DNA of 64,000 nt from Methylicorpusculum oleiharenae (GCF_009828925.2 NZ_WUTY02000001.1:3192492-3256491), one strand, 5' to 3'; counted from the first letter of the stretch, positions 17,551 through 27,441 are shown. Numbers and translations: made by a program. The notes: generated from the sequence alone by a model not told the origin.

Positions 17551-18127
17551 CGTACACCTCGCACTTTTTTGTTGATTAACAGGCATGAATCATATTGCAA
17601 ACTATCAAACGATGCGAAGTTATTCTTACCGCTAACCCCGTTATGTCTATGAAATTTTCACTGGCGTTTTCCTGTCTTGGCCGTTATTACGTGCCATAAA
17701 ACCAAGATACTGAGCGGTTCTGGGTCCGGTTGCGACATAAAAACACCGTTGGTATTCAATCGCAAAGCTGAAATTATCTTGCTATCCGAATTATTCTGAG
17801 TACCATAATAATCGAGCTTAAGTTGTTATTTTTATTGTTTTATTTTACAAGGTAAGAAATCATTTCCGGTAGGAGTAATCAATAATATTTTTACTGTTAA
17901 ACCTCTTCGCAATTTTTGATGTAGCGATGTTCAAAATTTATTGAGTCCGGTGCTTTTCGTCTACACGCACTCAGCATCAGGGTTCCTTATTTTCCAGACA
18001 GGTTTTTTAACAGGGCAATTAAGGCTCGCGTTAGACCGCAGGCATGTGAAGGTTAGGATAATAAGTAATAAAAAAAATATCTGTTTCACTTGCTATGTTC
18101 GTTTCATAAAAATGAGGAGACCAAGTC
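17551..18127. other. Long AT-rich intergenic region between divergent operons
   Basis: 577 bases between the patatin operon (minus) and the catalase-like operon (plus). Contains AT-rich runs near 17820-17900 and 18060-18100 suitable for promoters, but no gene or structured RNA I can support. AGGAGACC before 18128 is the catalase-like ribosome site. Confidence 0.4.
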
Positions 18128-19246
18128 ATGACAACACCTGCATCAAGATGTCCTTTTGAGCACATTCAAAACCCCGATTTAGAGGCTGAGCAAATTGCTG
18201 AAACCACTGAAATCACGACCAAATTACTGGACAAGCGTTATCCCCCACCTAAACAAATACTGCGCGGTGTCCATCCAAAATCACACGGTTGTGTCAAAGC
18301 CACCTTCACCATCAATTTTGATATTCCTCCTGAACTTAAAGTGGGTCTGTTTGCTCAACCTGGCAAACAATTCGATGCGATCATTCGTTTTTCCAATGCG
18401 TCCGCGCTTGTCGAGCCTGATACTACAGAAACTGAAATTGATCCTAGGACTAATGAAGTAGTAGAGGTAGAAAAGCAGGGTAGCCGAGGTATGGCAATCA
18501 AGGTGCTGAATGTAGGCGGCGAAGTGTTAACCGATGATAACGGTGCACATAATCAGGACTTTCTGATGATCAATCAGCCGATGTTTGCCTTTGCCAATAC
18601 CGAAGATTATTTGCGTCTGGATAGGGTGCTTCTTCAGGATAATGATGTAGCCGATAGGTTTTTTCTTCCTCTATTAATTCCGGATTCCACTGTCAGTGAT
18701 GAGCAAAAGCAAAGGATCGCCAAGACCCTTAATATCATCAAAGACGATATCCAAAAAACCGATGTAGGAAATCCTTTGGGTATTCAATATTTTAGCGCGG
18801 CACCTTTTCTGTTTGGCACGAACAAGGTCATGAAGTTCTCTGCAAAACCTTGTGCTGAAGTCCCGCCTACCCAGTCACCGCCAAGACCCCGGCCGGAAAA
18901 TTATTTACGTGATGCACTAACGCATACCATGAATGAAAAAGAACCGATTCATTTTGATTTTATGCTGCAGGTACGCAGCGAAAACTGTGATTTTGGACCG
19001 GATAATGAGCTTATTGAGAATGCCTCTTCGAAGTGGGAGGACGAATTTGTCAGCGTTGCCAAAATTACCATTCCCAGACCGCAACCTGAAGTCGATTCCG
19101 AGGAAAATAAAGCCCACTGCGAGAAACTCGCATTTACTCCCTGGCATTCACTGGTTGAGCATCAACCTATAGGCAGTATTAATCGTCTTCGTAAGGATGT
19201 TTATGAGGCATCGGCAAAACACCGAGAAGCAAGTGTCAGCAAATAA
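18128..19246 (+). CDS. Catalase-like heme protein (catalase-related peroxidase type)
   Basis: 372 residues, shorter than true catalase (about 480). RGVHPKSHGCVKATF carries the distal heme His (His53), AIIRFSNAS and SRGMAIKVLNV follow the catalase core (RFS, RG-A-K), HNQDFLMINQPMF matches the conserved D-FL-N-P-F stretch, and NPLGIQYFSAAPFLFG is the proximal region with a candidate heme-ligand Tyr. The family includes allene-oxide-synthase-like and hydroperoxide-converting enzymes as well as weak catalases. No signal peptide, so cytosolic. It is 11 nt upstream of a di-heme cytochrome lipoprotein gene, suggesting handling of peroxides or lipid hydroperoxides with that system. Confidence 0.88.
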   Translation: MTTPASRCPFEHIQNPDLEAEQIAETTEITTKLLDKRYPPPKQILRGVHPKSHGCVKATFTINFDIPPELKVGLFAQPGKQFDAIIRFSNASALVEPDTTETEIDPRTNEVVEVEKQGSRGMAIKVLNVGGEVLTDDNGAHNQDFLMINQPMFAFANTEDYLRLDRVLLQDNDVADRFFLPLLIPDSTVSDEQKQRIAKTLNIIKDDIQKTDVGNPLGIQYFSAAPFLFGTNKVMKFSAKPCAEVPPTQSPPRPRPENYLRDALTHTMNEKEPIHFDFMLQVRSENCDFGPDNELIENASSKWEDEFVSVAKITIPRPQPEVDSEENKAHCEKLAFTPWHSLVEHQPIGSINRLRKDVYEASAKHREASVSK

Positions 19247-19257
19247 GGGGAGCTAAC

Positions 19258-21129
19258 ATGAAAAATTCAGATAAAAATAAAGGCTTATTTATATTTCCTG
19301 CAATTGCAATGTTGCTGTTGAATGGCTGCGACACAGGCACAAACACAAGTTCAAGCACAAACGAAAAGCCGGTAATAGCAGAGCCGGTCAAAAGCCAGAC
19401 TACTGACGTTGTAACCTTGGAGCAGGGTTGGGACAACGATGAGACGCTAGACTTTTATAACACCTCCCAAGGCTCGCATTTACTGCCTTATTCCTGGTTT
19501 TTAGCGTTGGAACAGGCCGATAACAGCGATTTATTCCGAGACGATAAAAACATCTCCTATCTAGGGTACATCCCTCAAGCTTCGATGCCGGGCCGCAATC
19601 CTGACGGATTGCCTATCGGCTTTGTTAAAGATGATATTCAGGAGCCATTTTTGACGTCAGCTTTAAGCGTCAAACGGTTGTCATCGGACACGCAAGGCAA
19701 TCAGATGGGTTACAACGTGTGGCTGGGTCTGAATTGTGCCGCCTGCCATACGTCTGAAATCAATTACGGCGATAAAACCCTGCGCATTAATGGCGGCCCT
19801 GCACAGTCTGATTTTCCTGCCTTCATGCATAACATGTATCAGGCTTTGGCGGTTACAATCAATGATGATGCCAAACTCACTCGTTTCGCTAAAAAAGTAC
19901 TGCCTGAGGGGGGATATAATGACATTGAAAAACAGGCCTTAAAAACACAGTTAGTTGCTTACAACGTCTGGCTCAAAGAATATATCGACATCAATTATGG
20001 GGTGGTGACTACGCCTTATGGTTATGGCCGGCTGGATGCGTTCGGCGCCATTCTAAATCGTGTCACATCCAGCCTGCTGGATATACCCGGCAATGCCACA
20101 CCGGCCAATGCCCCGGTTAGCTATCCATTTTTATGGAATACATCCCAGCTTGATTGGGTGCAGTGGAACGGTTCGGCGGGCAATCATATTGCTCGAAATG
20201 TCGGAGAAGTCGCTGGCGTATTCGCTCATACCATACTTAAAACAGATAATGAAGACGAACGATTTTATTCCTCTGCCAAAATCGTCAATCTGGATCATCT
20301 CGAACAGTTGATGAGTAAACTGGATTCACCACGATGGGGGGATCCGCTGCCTGCAATCGATCAAGACAAAGCCGCTAAGGGTAAATCTTTATTTGCCAAA
20401 AACTGTGTCAGTTGTCACGGCATTCGGGATGACAACGGTCAATTCCCGATGACTCAACCGAATAAAGTTGGCAAACAATTCATTCAGACACACATGACAG
20501 GATTGGCCGAAATTGGAACAGATCCATTGATGGCGATGAATTTTGTTAATCCAGATCTGAATGTTGATCCTGGCCAAATGCGACCTTTTTTAGATAAGGA
20601 AGACTGTCAGGATAAAAAAGCCTGCAGTGACCCTAAAGTACCCAGAGGCGTGATATTGACCGCGGCAGTCAAGAATATCATCGGTAAACAGTTAGCGGCA
20701 TTTCAACCGCCATTGGACCAGCAGCAAATCTTGGCATTGTCGGGTTATCATCTTCCTGACGAAACACCACCTAATTTAATGGCTTACAAAGCAAGGCCTT
20801 TAAACGGGATCTGGGCGACTGCGCCTTACATGCATAATGGTTCAATGGCCAATTTATACCAGACTTTGCTGCCTGAGACTGAGCGTGAAACGTCTTATTA
20901 TGTTGGCAGTAAAAAATTCGACCCCATTAAAGTCGGCTTTGAGTCCAGTCAGGAGGGCAATCATTTCTTATTTAAAACCCTTGATGACAACGGTGCACCC
21001 ATCCCCGGTAACAGTAATAAAGGTCACGCCGGTAACAGCTTTACCAAAACCCTTGGCGAAGAGGGGCAATGGCGAGATTTTACTGATGATGAGCGCTATC
21101 AGCTGATTGAGTACATGAAAACCCTGTAA
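19258..21129 (+). CDS. Di-heme cytochrome c lipoprotein, RoxA/CCP-like (copy 1)
   Basis: 623 residues with lipobox LLNGC (Cys24). Two heme c motifs, CAACH (160-164) and CVSCH (383-387), are 220 residues apart, as in the rubber-oxygenase RoxA / di-heme peroxidase-like group; a third of the protein between them carries LRINGGPAQSDFPAFMHN and FLWNTSQLDWVQWNG, typical of that group. The C-terminal part has NGIWATAPYMHNGSMANLY, conserved across di-heme peroxidases. RoxA-type enzymes cleave polyisoprene with O2, and other relatives are peroxidases, so the reaction here cannot be fixed. Located at the outer or inner membrane face, second gene of the operon. Confidence 0.85.
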   Translation: MKNSDKNKGLFIFPAIAMLLLNGCDTGTNTSSSTNEKPVIAEPVKSQTTDVVTLEQGWDNDETLDFYNTSQGSHLLPYSWFLALEQADNSDLFRDDKNISYLGYIPQASMPGRNPDGLPIGFVKDDIQEPFLTSALSVKRLSSDTQGNQMGYNVWLGLNCAACHTSEINYGDKTLRINGGPAQSDFPAFMHNMYQALAVTINDDAKLTRFAKKVLPEGGYNDIEKQALKTQLVAYNVWLKEYIDINYGVVTTPYGYGRLDAFGAILNRVTSSLLDIPGNATPANAPVSYPFLWNTSQLDWVQWNGSAGNHIARNVGEVAGVFAHTILKTDNEDERFYSSAKIVNLDHLEQLMSKLDSPRWGDPLPAIDQDKAAKGKSLFAKNCVSCHGIRDDNGQFPMTQPNKVGKQFIQTHMTGLAEIGTDPLMAMNFVNPDLNVDPGQMRPFLDKEDCQDKKACSDPKVPRGVILTAAVKNIIGKQLAAFQPPLDQQQILALSGYHLPDETPPNLMAYKARPLNGIWATAPYMHNGSMANLYQTLLPETERETSYYVGSKKFDPIKVGFESSQEGNHFLFKTLDDNGAPIPGNSNKGHAGNSFTKTLGEEGQWRDFTDDERYQLIEYMKTL

Positions 21130-21147
21130 AAACTGACGGTGCATATT

Positions 21148-21180
21148 AAAGGGTGGTCCTTGGATCACCCTTTATTTTCA
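21148..21180 (+). terminator. Weak terminator or intercistronic hairpin
   Basis: AAAGGGTG (21148-21155) pairs with CACCCTTT (21166-21173), followed by ATTTTC. It lies between the two cytochrome genes and, with only a short T-stretch, may lower rather than stop expression of the second. Confidence 0.5.
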
Positions 21181-21214
21181 TGCGGACAAGGTTAAATAAT
21201 CAACAGGAAAGACA

Positions 21215-23038
21215 ATGACTAAATTACACGGTGTGGCTTTAATAACGGCAATTTTGCTTAGCGCTTGTGACGACAAGGCACCCAATGATAAAGCAAGCGA
21301 AGAAGTTGTCAGCGATCCGGTAAAAAAAACCGGATGGAAAAACATTCAGCAGCAACGTCAGCTGCAGCTAGAGGCGTATTTGAAACGAGAGCAGGCTGCT
21401 TACAGCTGGTTTGCTGATTTTCCTATGGGAATTAACGATGGCGTTCCCTTTATCATCCTTAAGCTTTTGCCTAAGCTTGCCCCCGAATTATGGGGTAGCG
21501 ATGAGAATTTTCTAGATGTAATCGGTTTATTTAAAGATCAACGGGCTCCGGGTTATCCGATTGCCCGTGGGGTTGGCTGGAGCGGGCTGGGTCGAGACGA
21601 TCCAACTGGCGCGGTTGACTACGCATCGTTTACTTGTGGAGCCTGTCATATTGGCCAAGTCAGAACGGACGAGGGGATACGTTATCTGGACGGCGGCGTA
21701 AACGCACAGTTTAATTTGCCGCAATATCGGGTCAGAGCGTTGAAGACAGTGGAAAAAATTGCCGGCAACATGGAAGGTGAGCAAAATAAAATAGATCGGG
21801 CAACCACTGCGATTATTGCCGCGCTGGATAAGATACACGCCGAGGATAAAAATTATTTTTATCAAAATTACAAACTTGGCGACAAAGTGTTTGATGCCGA
21901 ATATGAATCAAAGCAAATCGCCTTATTCAAGCAAAACGCACCCGCAATTATCAAGAAATTTATAGTCCGTACCCAACTTGAATATTCGGCGTTTGCTGCA
22001 TTACTGAACCAGAATTACCAGGGATTTGAATCACAAATGTTGGACGGATTTGGGGGAATGGCCGATGCCACCGGTATCAGTACTTCTTTTAATTATGTGG
22101 TCAGACGAGATGTCGACAAGGATCCCACAGTCAATCCTGAAACCGACCTTCCTCCGACGCAGAGCATCACCGATTTTATGCCGGTTTGGGAGCAAGACAA
22201 GCGAAAAGTTCATTGGTCTGCTGATCACACCCAGTTGCTTGATGGGGGCGGCCAATGGAATGGCAATATTCCAATCCCCATGTTCAGAGATCTTGCGGCT
22301 GAACTGACGATGGGCTTTGGTGCCGAAACAGATCTGCGCGTATCGGCCTTTGCTGAAACACTGCTGGAAAATTTACCGGCGCCGGTTTATCCCTTTAACG
22401 TCGATATGGATAAAGCCGATAAAGGCCGCGATTTGTATCAACAAAATTGTGCTGTCTGTCACAAGCCCCATAATGGTGAAGTTTATCAGATAGGGACTCA
22501 TAGCGGTCGCGCCCGTGTTGCCACTGAAGCCATTACCGAAGGCGCCAGGGTTGCTTTTACAACCATCTGCTCACCAGAAACAACAATTGAAATGCCGGGC
22601 CAAGGCAGTATAAAACCTTGCGCCCAGTTTGAAGGTGTTTCTTTAGCGGGTAAAGCCGAATTTGCCATGATGAATCCGGCCCAACATGATGGTTATAACG
22701 CTTTACCTTTGGGGGGTGTATGGGCACAAGCGCCTTATCTGCATAATGGTTCAGTACCAACCCTGTATCATCTATTGATTCCCAATGAACGACCTGTTCT
22801 CTTTATGAAAAGCCGTCTGGATTATGATCAGCAATTTTTGGGGTTTTCCTGGAGACTCAACACTGACAAGCAAGCTACAAAAGAAGAAGGCTATCAGTAT
22901 GATACTCAGGCCATCCCCGCATTTTCAAATGCCGGACACGATAAAGACATCACAATTGGACAGCGGCGTTATAAATTGAATTGGAACGACGACAGAGAAG
23001 GGGCAATGGCCATAATTGAGTACATGAAAACACTGTGA
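21215..23038 (+). CDS. Di-heme cytochrome c lipoprotein, RoxA/CCP-like (copy 2)
   Basis: 607 residues, lipobox LLSAC (Cys18). Heme c motifs CGACH (141-145) and CAVCH (412-416) are 271 residues apart, wider than in copy 1. GGVWAQAPYLHNGSVPTLY repeats the C-terminal signature of copy 1 and both end in EYMKTL. The two differ strongly elsewhere, so they are old paralogues rather than a recent duplication. AGGAAAG precedes the ATG. The last codon overlaps the MFS gene start (GTGA). Likely periplasm-facing oxidase or peroxidase; substrate unknown. Confidence 0.85.
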   Translation: MTKLHGVALITAILLSACDDKAPNDKASEEVVSDPVKKTGWKNIQQQRQLQLEAYLKREQAAYSWFADFPMGINDGVPFIILKLLPKLAPELWGSDENFLDVIGLFKDQRAPGYPIARGVGWSGLGRDDPTGAVDYASFTCGACHIGQVRTDEGIRYLDGGVNAQFNLPQYRVRALKTVEKIAGNMEGEQNKIDRATTAIIAALDKIHAEDKNYFYQNYKLGDKVFDAEYESKQIALFKQNAPAIIKKFIVRTQLEYSAFAALLNQNYQGFESQMLDGFGGMADATGISTSFNYVVRRDVDKDPTVNPETDLPPTQSITDFMPVWEQDKRKVHWSADHTQLLDGGGQWNGNIPIPMFRDLAAELTMGFGAETDLRVSAFAETLLENLPAPVYPFNVDMDKADKGRDLYQQNCAVCHKPHNGEVYQIGTHSGRARVATEAITEGARVAFTTICSPETTIEMPGQGSIKPCAQFEGVSLAGKAEFAMMNPAQHDGYNALPLGGVWAQAPYLHNGSVPTLYHLLIPNERPVLFMKSRLDYDQQFLGFSWRLNTDKQATKEEGYQYDTQAIPAFSNAGHDKDITIGQRRYKLNWNDDREGAMAIIEYMKTL

Positions 23039-24252
23039 ACTTAACGATAATACCCAGGCATGAAATACCAGCGGGTATATGGGTACTCGGCTTCGTCAGC
23101 ATGCTGATGGATATTTCCTCGGAAATGATCCATAGCTTGCTGCCGCTGTTTATGGTCACGGCGCTCGGGGCCAGTGCTTTCGATGTTGGCCTGGTGGAGG
23201 GACTGGCAGAATCCACGGCGTTGATCGTCAAAATATTTTCGGGTGCTTTCAGCGATTATTTAGGCAAGCGTAAAGGGTTGGCCGTATTCGGTTATGCGAT
23301 GGGAGCTCTCACCAAGCCACTTTTTGCCGTGGCATCCACGACCGGCATGGTGCTGACCGCACGCCTGCTGGATAGGGTCGGCAAAGGTATACGCGGTGCA
23401 CCGCGTGACGCATTGGTCGCTGACATTGCGCCATCGAATCTGCGTGGTGCCTCGTTTGGACTGCGTCAGTCCCTCGATACCGTGGGCGCATTTCTGGGTC
23501 CTTTGTTGGCGGTCGGTTTGATGCTGCTTTGGGCCAACGACTTCCGTGCTGTGTTCTGGGTGGCGGTGATTCCTGGCTTGATGGCCGTTGCGCTGTTGTT
23601 CTTCGGGGTACGCGAACCGGAACAACGTCAGGCGACAAAGCGCACCTATCCGATCCGGTGTGAGAATTTGAAGCGATTGGGCGGTCCGTATTGGTGGGTG
23701 GTGAGTATCGGTGCAGTCTTCACATTGGCACGATTCAGTGAGGCATTCCTGGTTTTGCGAGCGCAGCAGGGCGGCGTCCCGGTTGCTCTGGTGCCGCTGG
23801 TGATGGTGGCGATGAACTTAGTCTATGCGCTGTCGGCGTATCCATTCGGCAAGCTCTCCGACCGTATGAATCACAGAACCCTCCTGGCTCTCGGTTTAAT
23901 CGTCCTGATCGCGGCTGACCTGGTATTGGCAACTAACGATCATTGGAGTGTCGTGCTGGCCGGTGTCGCCCTCTGGGGAATTCACATGGGCATCACTCAG
24001 GGTTTGCTGGCGACAATGGTTGCCGATACCGCACCCGCCGATTTGCGAGGCACCGCGTATGGATTTTTCAACCTGGTCAGCGGTTTGGTGTTGCTGTTTG
24101 CAAGCGTCCTGGCGGGGCTGTTGTGGGACCGACTCGGGGCATCGTTCACATTTTATGCAGGCGCCGCCTTTAGCATCATTGCACTCGTGGTTTTAGTATG
24201 GCAGCCAGTTATACGGTTTTGTCAAACGGTGTTGAAAAATTTTCAGTTATAA
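23035..24252 (+). CDS. MFS family transporter
   Basis: 405 residues, about 12 membrane segments. GVGWS-free but typical MFS loops are present: DYLGKRKGLAVFGYAMG between segments 2 and 3 and GKLSDRMNHRTLLALG in the second half; DRVGKGIRGAPRDALVAD is the mark of a subgroup related to fosmidomycin- and glycerol-phosphate-type carriers. The GTG start overlaps the TGA of the preceding cytochrome gene by 4 nt (GTGA), so they are translationally coupled. This ties the carrier to the oxidation cluster, perhaps to move its substrate or product. Base composition is richer in G and C than in the cytochrome genes, hinting at separate origins. Confidence 0.88.
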   Translation: MNLTIIPRHEIPAGIWVLGFVSMLMDISSEMIHSLLPLFMVTALGASAFDVGLVEGLAESTALIVKIFSGAFSDYLGKRKGLAVFGYAMGALTKPLFAVASTTGMVLTARLLDRVGKGIRGAPRDALVADIAPSNLRGASFGLRQSLDTVGAFLGPLLAVGLMLLWANDFRAVFWVAVIPGLMAVALLFFGVREPEQRQATKRTYPIRCENLKRLGGPYWWVVSIGAVFTLARFSEAFLVLRAQQGGVPVALVPLVMVAMNLVYALSAYPFGKLSDRMNHRTLLALGLIVLIAADLVLATNDHWSVVLAGVALWGIHMGITQGLLATMVADTAPADLRGTAYGFFNLVSGLVLLFASVLAGLLWDRLGASFTFYAGAAFSIIALVVLVWQPVIRFCQTVLKNFQL

Positions 24253-24626
24253 TTCAGAACTATTGATTGGCAGTTATACCTTTTGCACTTCAAATTTCGG
24301 CAGTGTCTAAGGAGGCAACTGGTTTTTCGGCAATCCCTGCCGAAATGACGCGGTCGGCTAGGGGAAAAGTGTTAGAGCTGAAGCATCTTTATAATCAGGT
24401 GGAGCTATGCCAAAACAGAAAATTAACCTTGCTCAGGATCCACGATTATTTACAAAAAATAACCTGGACTCTTTCATGACTTTACGCGCAAGACAAACCG
24501 CCGTTGGCAATCGCATTTGGAATTTCAAAAGACCGTCATTTCTCGTGTCATGCTGATCACTGGGGCGGCTCTGGTTATTACACCCTGGGATTGCCGGACA
24601 ATAACGGCATGTTCAACAATTCCTAA
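24253..24626. other. Intergenic stretch with a possible small gene
   Basis: ATG at 24407, behind AGGTGGAG, opens a 49-codon frame (MPKQKINLAQDPRLF...) ending at 24556, overlapped in another frame by a protein-like tail (SKDRHFSCHADHWGGSGYY) ending at 24626, next to the fetA start. The two may be one small gene broken by a frameshift. No family is recognised. Confidence 0.3.
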
Positions 24627-25289
24627 ATGAACGCTATCATTCGATTCGACCATGCCACCGTTGCAGTCCGCGATAAAATAATATTGTCTGATATCAGCTT
24701 GACACTCTTACCTGGTCAAAAAGCCGTATTAAGCGGTAAATCCGGTTCCGGAAAAAGTAGCCTTCTGAAAACTGTCCTGGGTCTTCTCCCTGTTACCATG
24801 GGTAGGGTTTACGTCCATGAAATACCGCTAACGTCAATTTCTGTTCAGTCTATTCGCCAATGTGCTGCTTATATTGGTCAAGAACCGATGCTAGGCGCTG
24901 ACAGTGTTCGAGCAGCATTGCTGTTACCGTTTCAATTTAAAGCCCATCGAGGGCATAAACCCACAGAAACACAACTGACTGAGGTATTGCAACGACTGCA
25001 GTTGTCGAAGAGTATTTTAAATCAGGCGTGCAATCGTATTTCCGGTGGCGAAAAACAACGGATTGCCTTAGCCCGTGGACTGTTATTAGGCAAGCGTTTG
25101 TATCTGCTGGATGAGGTAACCAGTGCCCTGGATGCGGAAAGTAAACACGCCGTCTTTAATGTGTTCTCGGATTCGCAGCTCACGGTGCTTTCAGTTGCAC
25201 ATGACCCGGATTGGGTAGAGCGGTGTAGTCTTGTCATTCAACTTGAGAATGGCCAAGTGGCTGAGGTAAAGCATTGTGGAAACACTTGA
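24627..25289 (+). CDS. fetA: ABC transporter ATP-binding protein FetA-like
   Basis: 220 residues. Walker A GKSGSGKSS (37-45), Q-loop near IGQEP, ABC signature ISGGEKQ (138-144), Walker B LYLLDEVTSALD (158-169) and switch His in VAHDPDW. Small ABC ATPase pairing with the UPF0014 permease that follows; in E. coli the FetAB pair exports iron and protects from peroxide stress. The next gene starts inside its 3' end (14-nt overlap), supporting a dedicated pair. It lies downstream of heme and peroxide genes, which suits an iron-balance role. Confidence 0.88.
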   Translation: MNAIIRFDHATVAVRDKIILSDISLTLLPGQKAVLSGKSGSGKSSLLKTVLGLLPVTMGRVYVHEIPLTSISVQSIRQCAAYIGQEPMLGADSVRAALLLPFQFKAHRGHKPTETQLTEVLQRLQLSKSILNQACNRISGGEKQRIALARGLLLGKRLYLLDEVTSALDAESKHAVFNVFSDSQLTVLSVAHDPDWVERCSLVIQLENGQVAEVKHCGNT

Positions 25290-26067
25290 TATAAAGCTAC
25301 CCCAGATGGCGCTTCTTTATGGGCTTTCTGCCTTGCCTTGGTTGTTGCTGTGGTTAATAGGGCTGCGTTTGAGCCGGGATATCGGTATCAGTATTCTGCG
25401 AATGACACTTCAATTAGCACTGGTTGGCATCTATCTAAAAACACTCTTCAATCTGAATCATCCTTGGCTGAATGGTCTATGGATTCTGGTGATGCTGATA
25501 GTGGCCGACTTAAGCATACTCAAGCGTGCAGGATTGAAAGCCCGATATTTTGCGCTGGCCACTTTTACGGCTATCGCTTCCAGTATCCTCTTTACTACAG
25601 CCTATCTGGTCATTTTGGTGATACAGCCGCCACATTTTTACGATGCCCGCTATATAGTGCCTTTAGCGGGCATGATCCTCGGTAACTGTCTGCAAGGCAA
25701 CGTTATCGCCTTGGAGCGATTCTATTCAGCACTTCGCAGTAACGTAAATGAATACGAGACGTTTCTGATGCTCGGAGCGAGCCGCTGGGAAGCGGTGCGT
25801 CCGTATTACCGGGAGGCCATCAAGGCAGCAATTAATCCCACTATCGCGAGTATGTCGACAATGGGACTGGTGTCTCTACCGGGTATGATGACAGGACAAA
25901 TCCTGGGTGGAAGTGAACCTTGGCTGGCGGTAAAATACCAACTCGCAATCATGATTTGCATATTCACCAGCAGTGTTATGGCCAGCATTATCAATTTAAA
26001 GCTCAGTTTGACCATTGCCTTCAACGCATTTGATGTATTGAGAGATGAAGTGATTCAGAAGCCATGA
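25276..26067 (+). CDS. fetB: UPF0014 permease FetB-like
   Basis: 263 residues with about seven membrane segments and the UPF0014 signatures ILRMTLQLALVGIYL, LAGMILGNCLQGNVIALERF and GLVSLPGMMTGQILGGSEP. GTG start at 25276, 14 nt inside fetA. Forms with FetA an exporter, most likely of iron. Length and motifs are complete. Confidence 0.9.
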   Translation: METLDIKLPQMALLYGLSALPWLLLWLIGLRLSRDIGISILRMTLQLALVGIYLKTLFNLNHPWLNGLWILVMLIVADLSILKRAGLKARYFALATFTAIASSILFTTAYLVILVIQPPHFYDARYIVPLAGMILGNCLQGNVIALERFYSALRSNVNEYETFLMLGASRWEAVRPYYREAIKAAINPTIASMSTMGLVSLPGMMTGQILGGSEPWLAVKYQLAIMICIFTSSVMASIINLKLSLTIAFNAFDVLRDEVIQKP

Positions 26068-26583
26068 TGTATTATTTGAAGTTTCCCAGTTTTTATAGGT
26101 TGTCCAGGCTTGGAAAAATCTTAAGTCGAAGATAATAGAATTTGCCAGGTTGGGGTAAATCTTTTTCAGGGTTAAAGGAGCTCCTTCTGAAAAACAACAA
26201 AAACATATCTTTCACCAACAGAATTGAAGCCTTTCGCAAAAAAAAAGAAGATCAGGGTCTTCATGTTGTCTAATCAATTGCTTATGCTCTAAATGGGTCG
26301 TGAACTGCCTGAGATTAGCGGAAGCAAAGCCGACATTTGCGACGTTAATAAGCCCCAATTACCAATAGCGCATGATCAGTGAAACATCAATTCATGCCTT
26401 TAGCGATCCGAACCATTTATTGAGTTAGTTGAATCCGCGTTATTCCATACCGAAAGGATTTGCTGAAAACTATTTGGATTCCCGCCTCAGTCTGAGTATC
26501 ACTAATATTAATGTGACCAATGTGGTTGATGCCTTCGGGATCAGCAAACTGGCAAATCCGATGTCCGTTATTCAGATAACCGC
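26068..26583. other. Intergenic region with traces of coding sequence
   Basis: Near 26162-26194 a palindrome (TTTTTCAG...AAGGAG-CTCCTT...CTGAAAAA) is present but without terminator T-runs on the 3' side. A plus-strand frame from about 26429 to 26608 (NPRYSIPKGFAENYLDSRLS) looks protein-like but lacks a start signal and runs into the convergent pirin gene. Probably the tail of a lost gene. Confidence 0.3.
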
Positions 26584-27441
26584 TTATACCAGTTGCCCGT
26601 TTCTATAATCGGTCATTGCCTGCTCGATCTCTTCGCGCGTGTTCATCACAAATGGCCCGTACTGAACGATAGGCTCACCTAATGGACGGCCAGACAGCAG
26701 CAAAAATGCAGCGGCTTGTTCTCCAGCCTGGATTTCGATGCGATCGCCGGGAGAGAGTACGCCGGCATTTTGAGATGCCAGACTACGTCCGTTTCCGATT
26801 GGACCCATCTCTACTTGTCCTTCATAAGGATAAACAAAGACATTATGCATTGCGTCAACCGAATGATCAAAGCGCCCGCCCACCGGAAGGCGCACATCCA
26901 GAAACAAGACCTCGGTACTTATCCCCTGAATCGGTCCGGCAATGGTTTGTCCATCAATTTCTGCAATGCCTGCAATAATTTTAACTTGACCTCCGTCCGG
27001 TAAATTTACTCGTGGAATTTCCTCTGGCTGGACATCCTGATAACTGGCGGGTTTCATTTTCTCCTTTGCAGGCAGGTTGACCCAAAGCTGAAAGCCCCGC
27101 ATGCGGCCACTTTCCTGCTGTGGCATTTCAGAATGAATAATACCGCGTCCTGCTGTCATCCATTGTGCGCCGCCGCTTTTCAAGTCGCCCTGGTTGCCGA
27201 GATGATCCTGATGCAGCATGTGCCCGTCCAACATGTAGGTGACCGTCTCGAAGCCACGATGCGGATGGTCCGGAAAACCGGCGATATAATCATCGGCGTC
27301 CGTTGACGAAAATTCATCTAACATCAAAAAAGGGTCGACTCGCAGTGCCTGATTTTGTCCAAGGCTACGACGCAGCTTGACGCCGCCGCCATCGGAAGTG
27401 GTGATGGATGGAATGATTTGTTGAAGTGTACGTGTGTTCAT
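26584..27441 (-). CDS. Pirin family protein (YhhW-like quercetinase type)
   Basis: 285 residues, bicupin. The metal ligands of pirins are present: His59 and His61 (DHPHRGFETVTYM), His103 and Glu105 (GIIHSEMP). QLWVNLPAKEKM is also characteristic. Bacterial members act as quercetin 2,3-dioxygenases or redox-sensing regulators. It ends the azoR-yceI-pirin operon, 57 nt after yceI, controlled probably by the divergent LysR protein. Physiological substrate unknown. Confidence 0.93.
   Translation of the reverse strand: MNTRTLQQIIPSITTSDGGGVKLRRSLGQNQALRVDPFLMLDEFSSTDADDYIAGFPDHPHRGFETVTYMLDGHMLHQDHLGNQGDLKSGGAQWMTAGRGIIHSEMPQQESGRMRGFQLWVNLPAKEKMKPASYQDVQPEEIPRVNLPDGGQVKIIAGIAEIDGQTIAGPIQGISTEVLFLDVRLPVGGRFDHSVDAMHNVFVYPYEGQVEMGPIGNGRSLASQNAGVLSPGDRIEIQAGEQAAAFLLLSGRPLGEPIVQYGPFVMNTREEIEQAMTDYRNGQLV

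Noticed and set aside
26162-26194. Palindrome with T5 and A5 arms as a bidirectional terminator
   Set aside because: The T-run lies on the 5' arm and the 3' arm ends in A residues on both strands, so no U-tract follows the stem.
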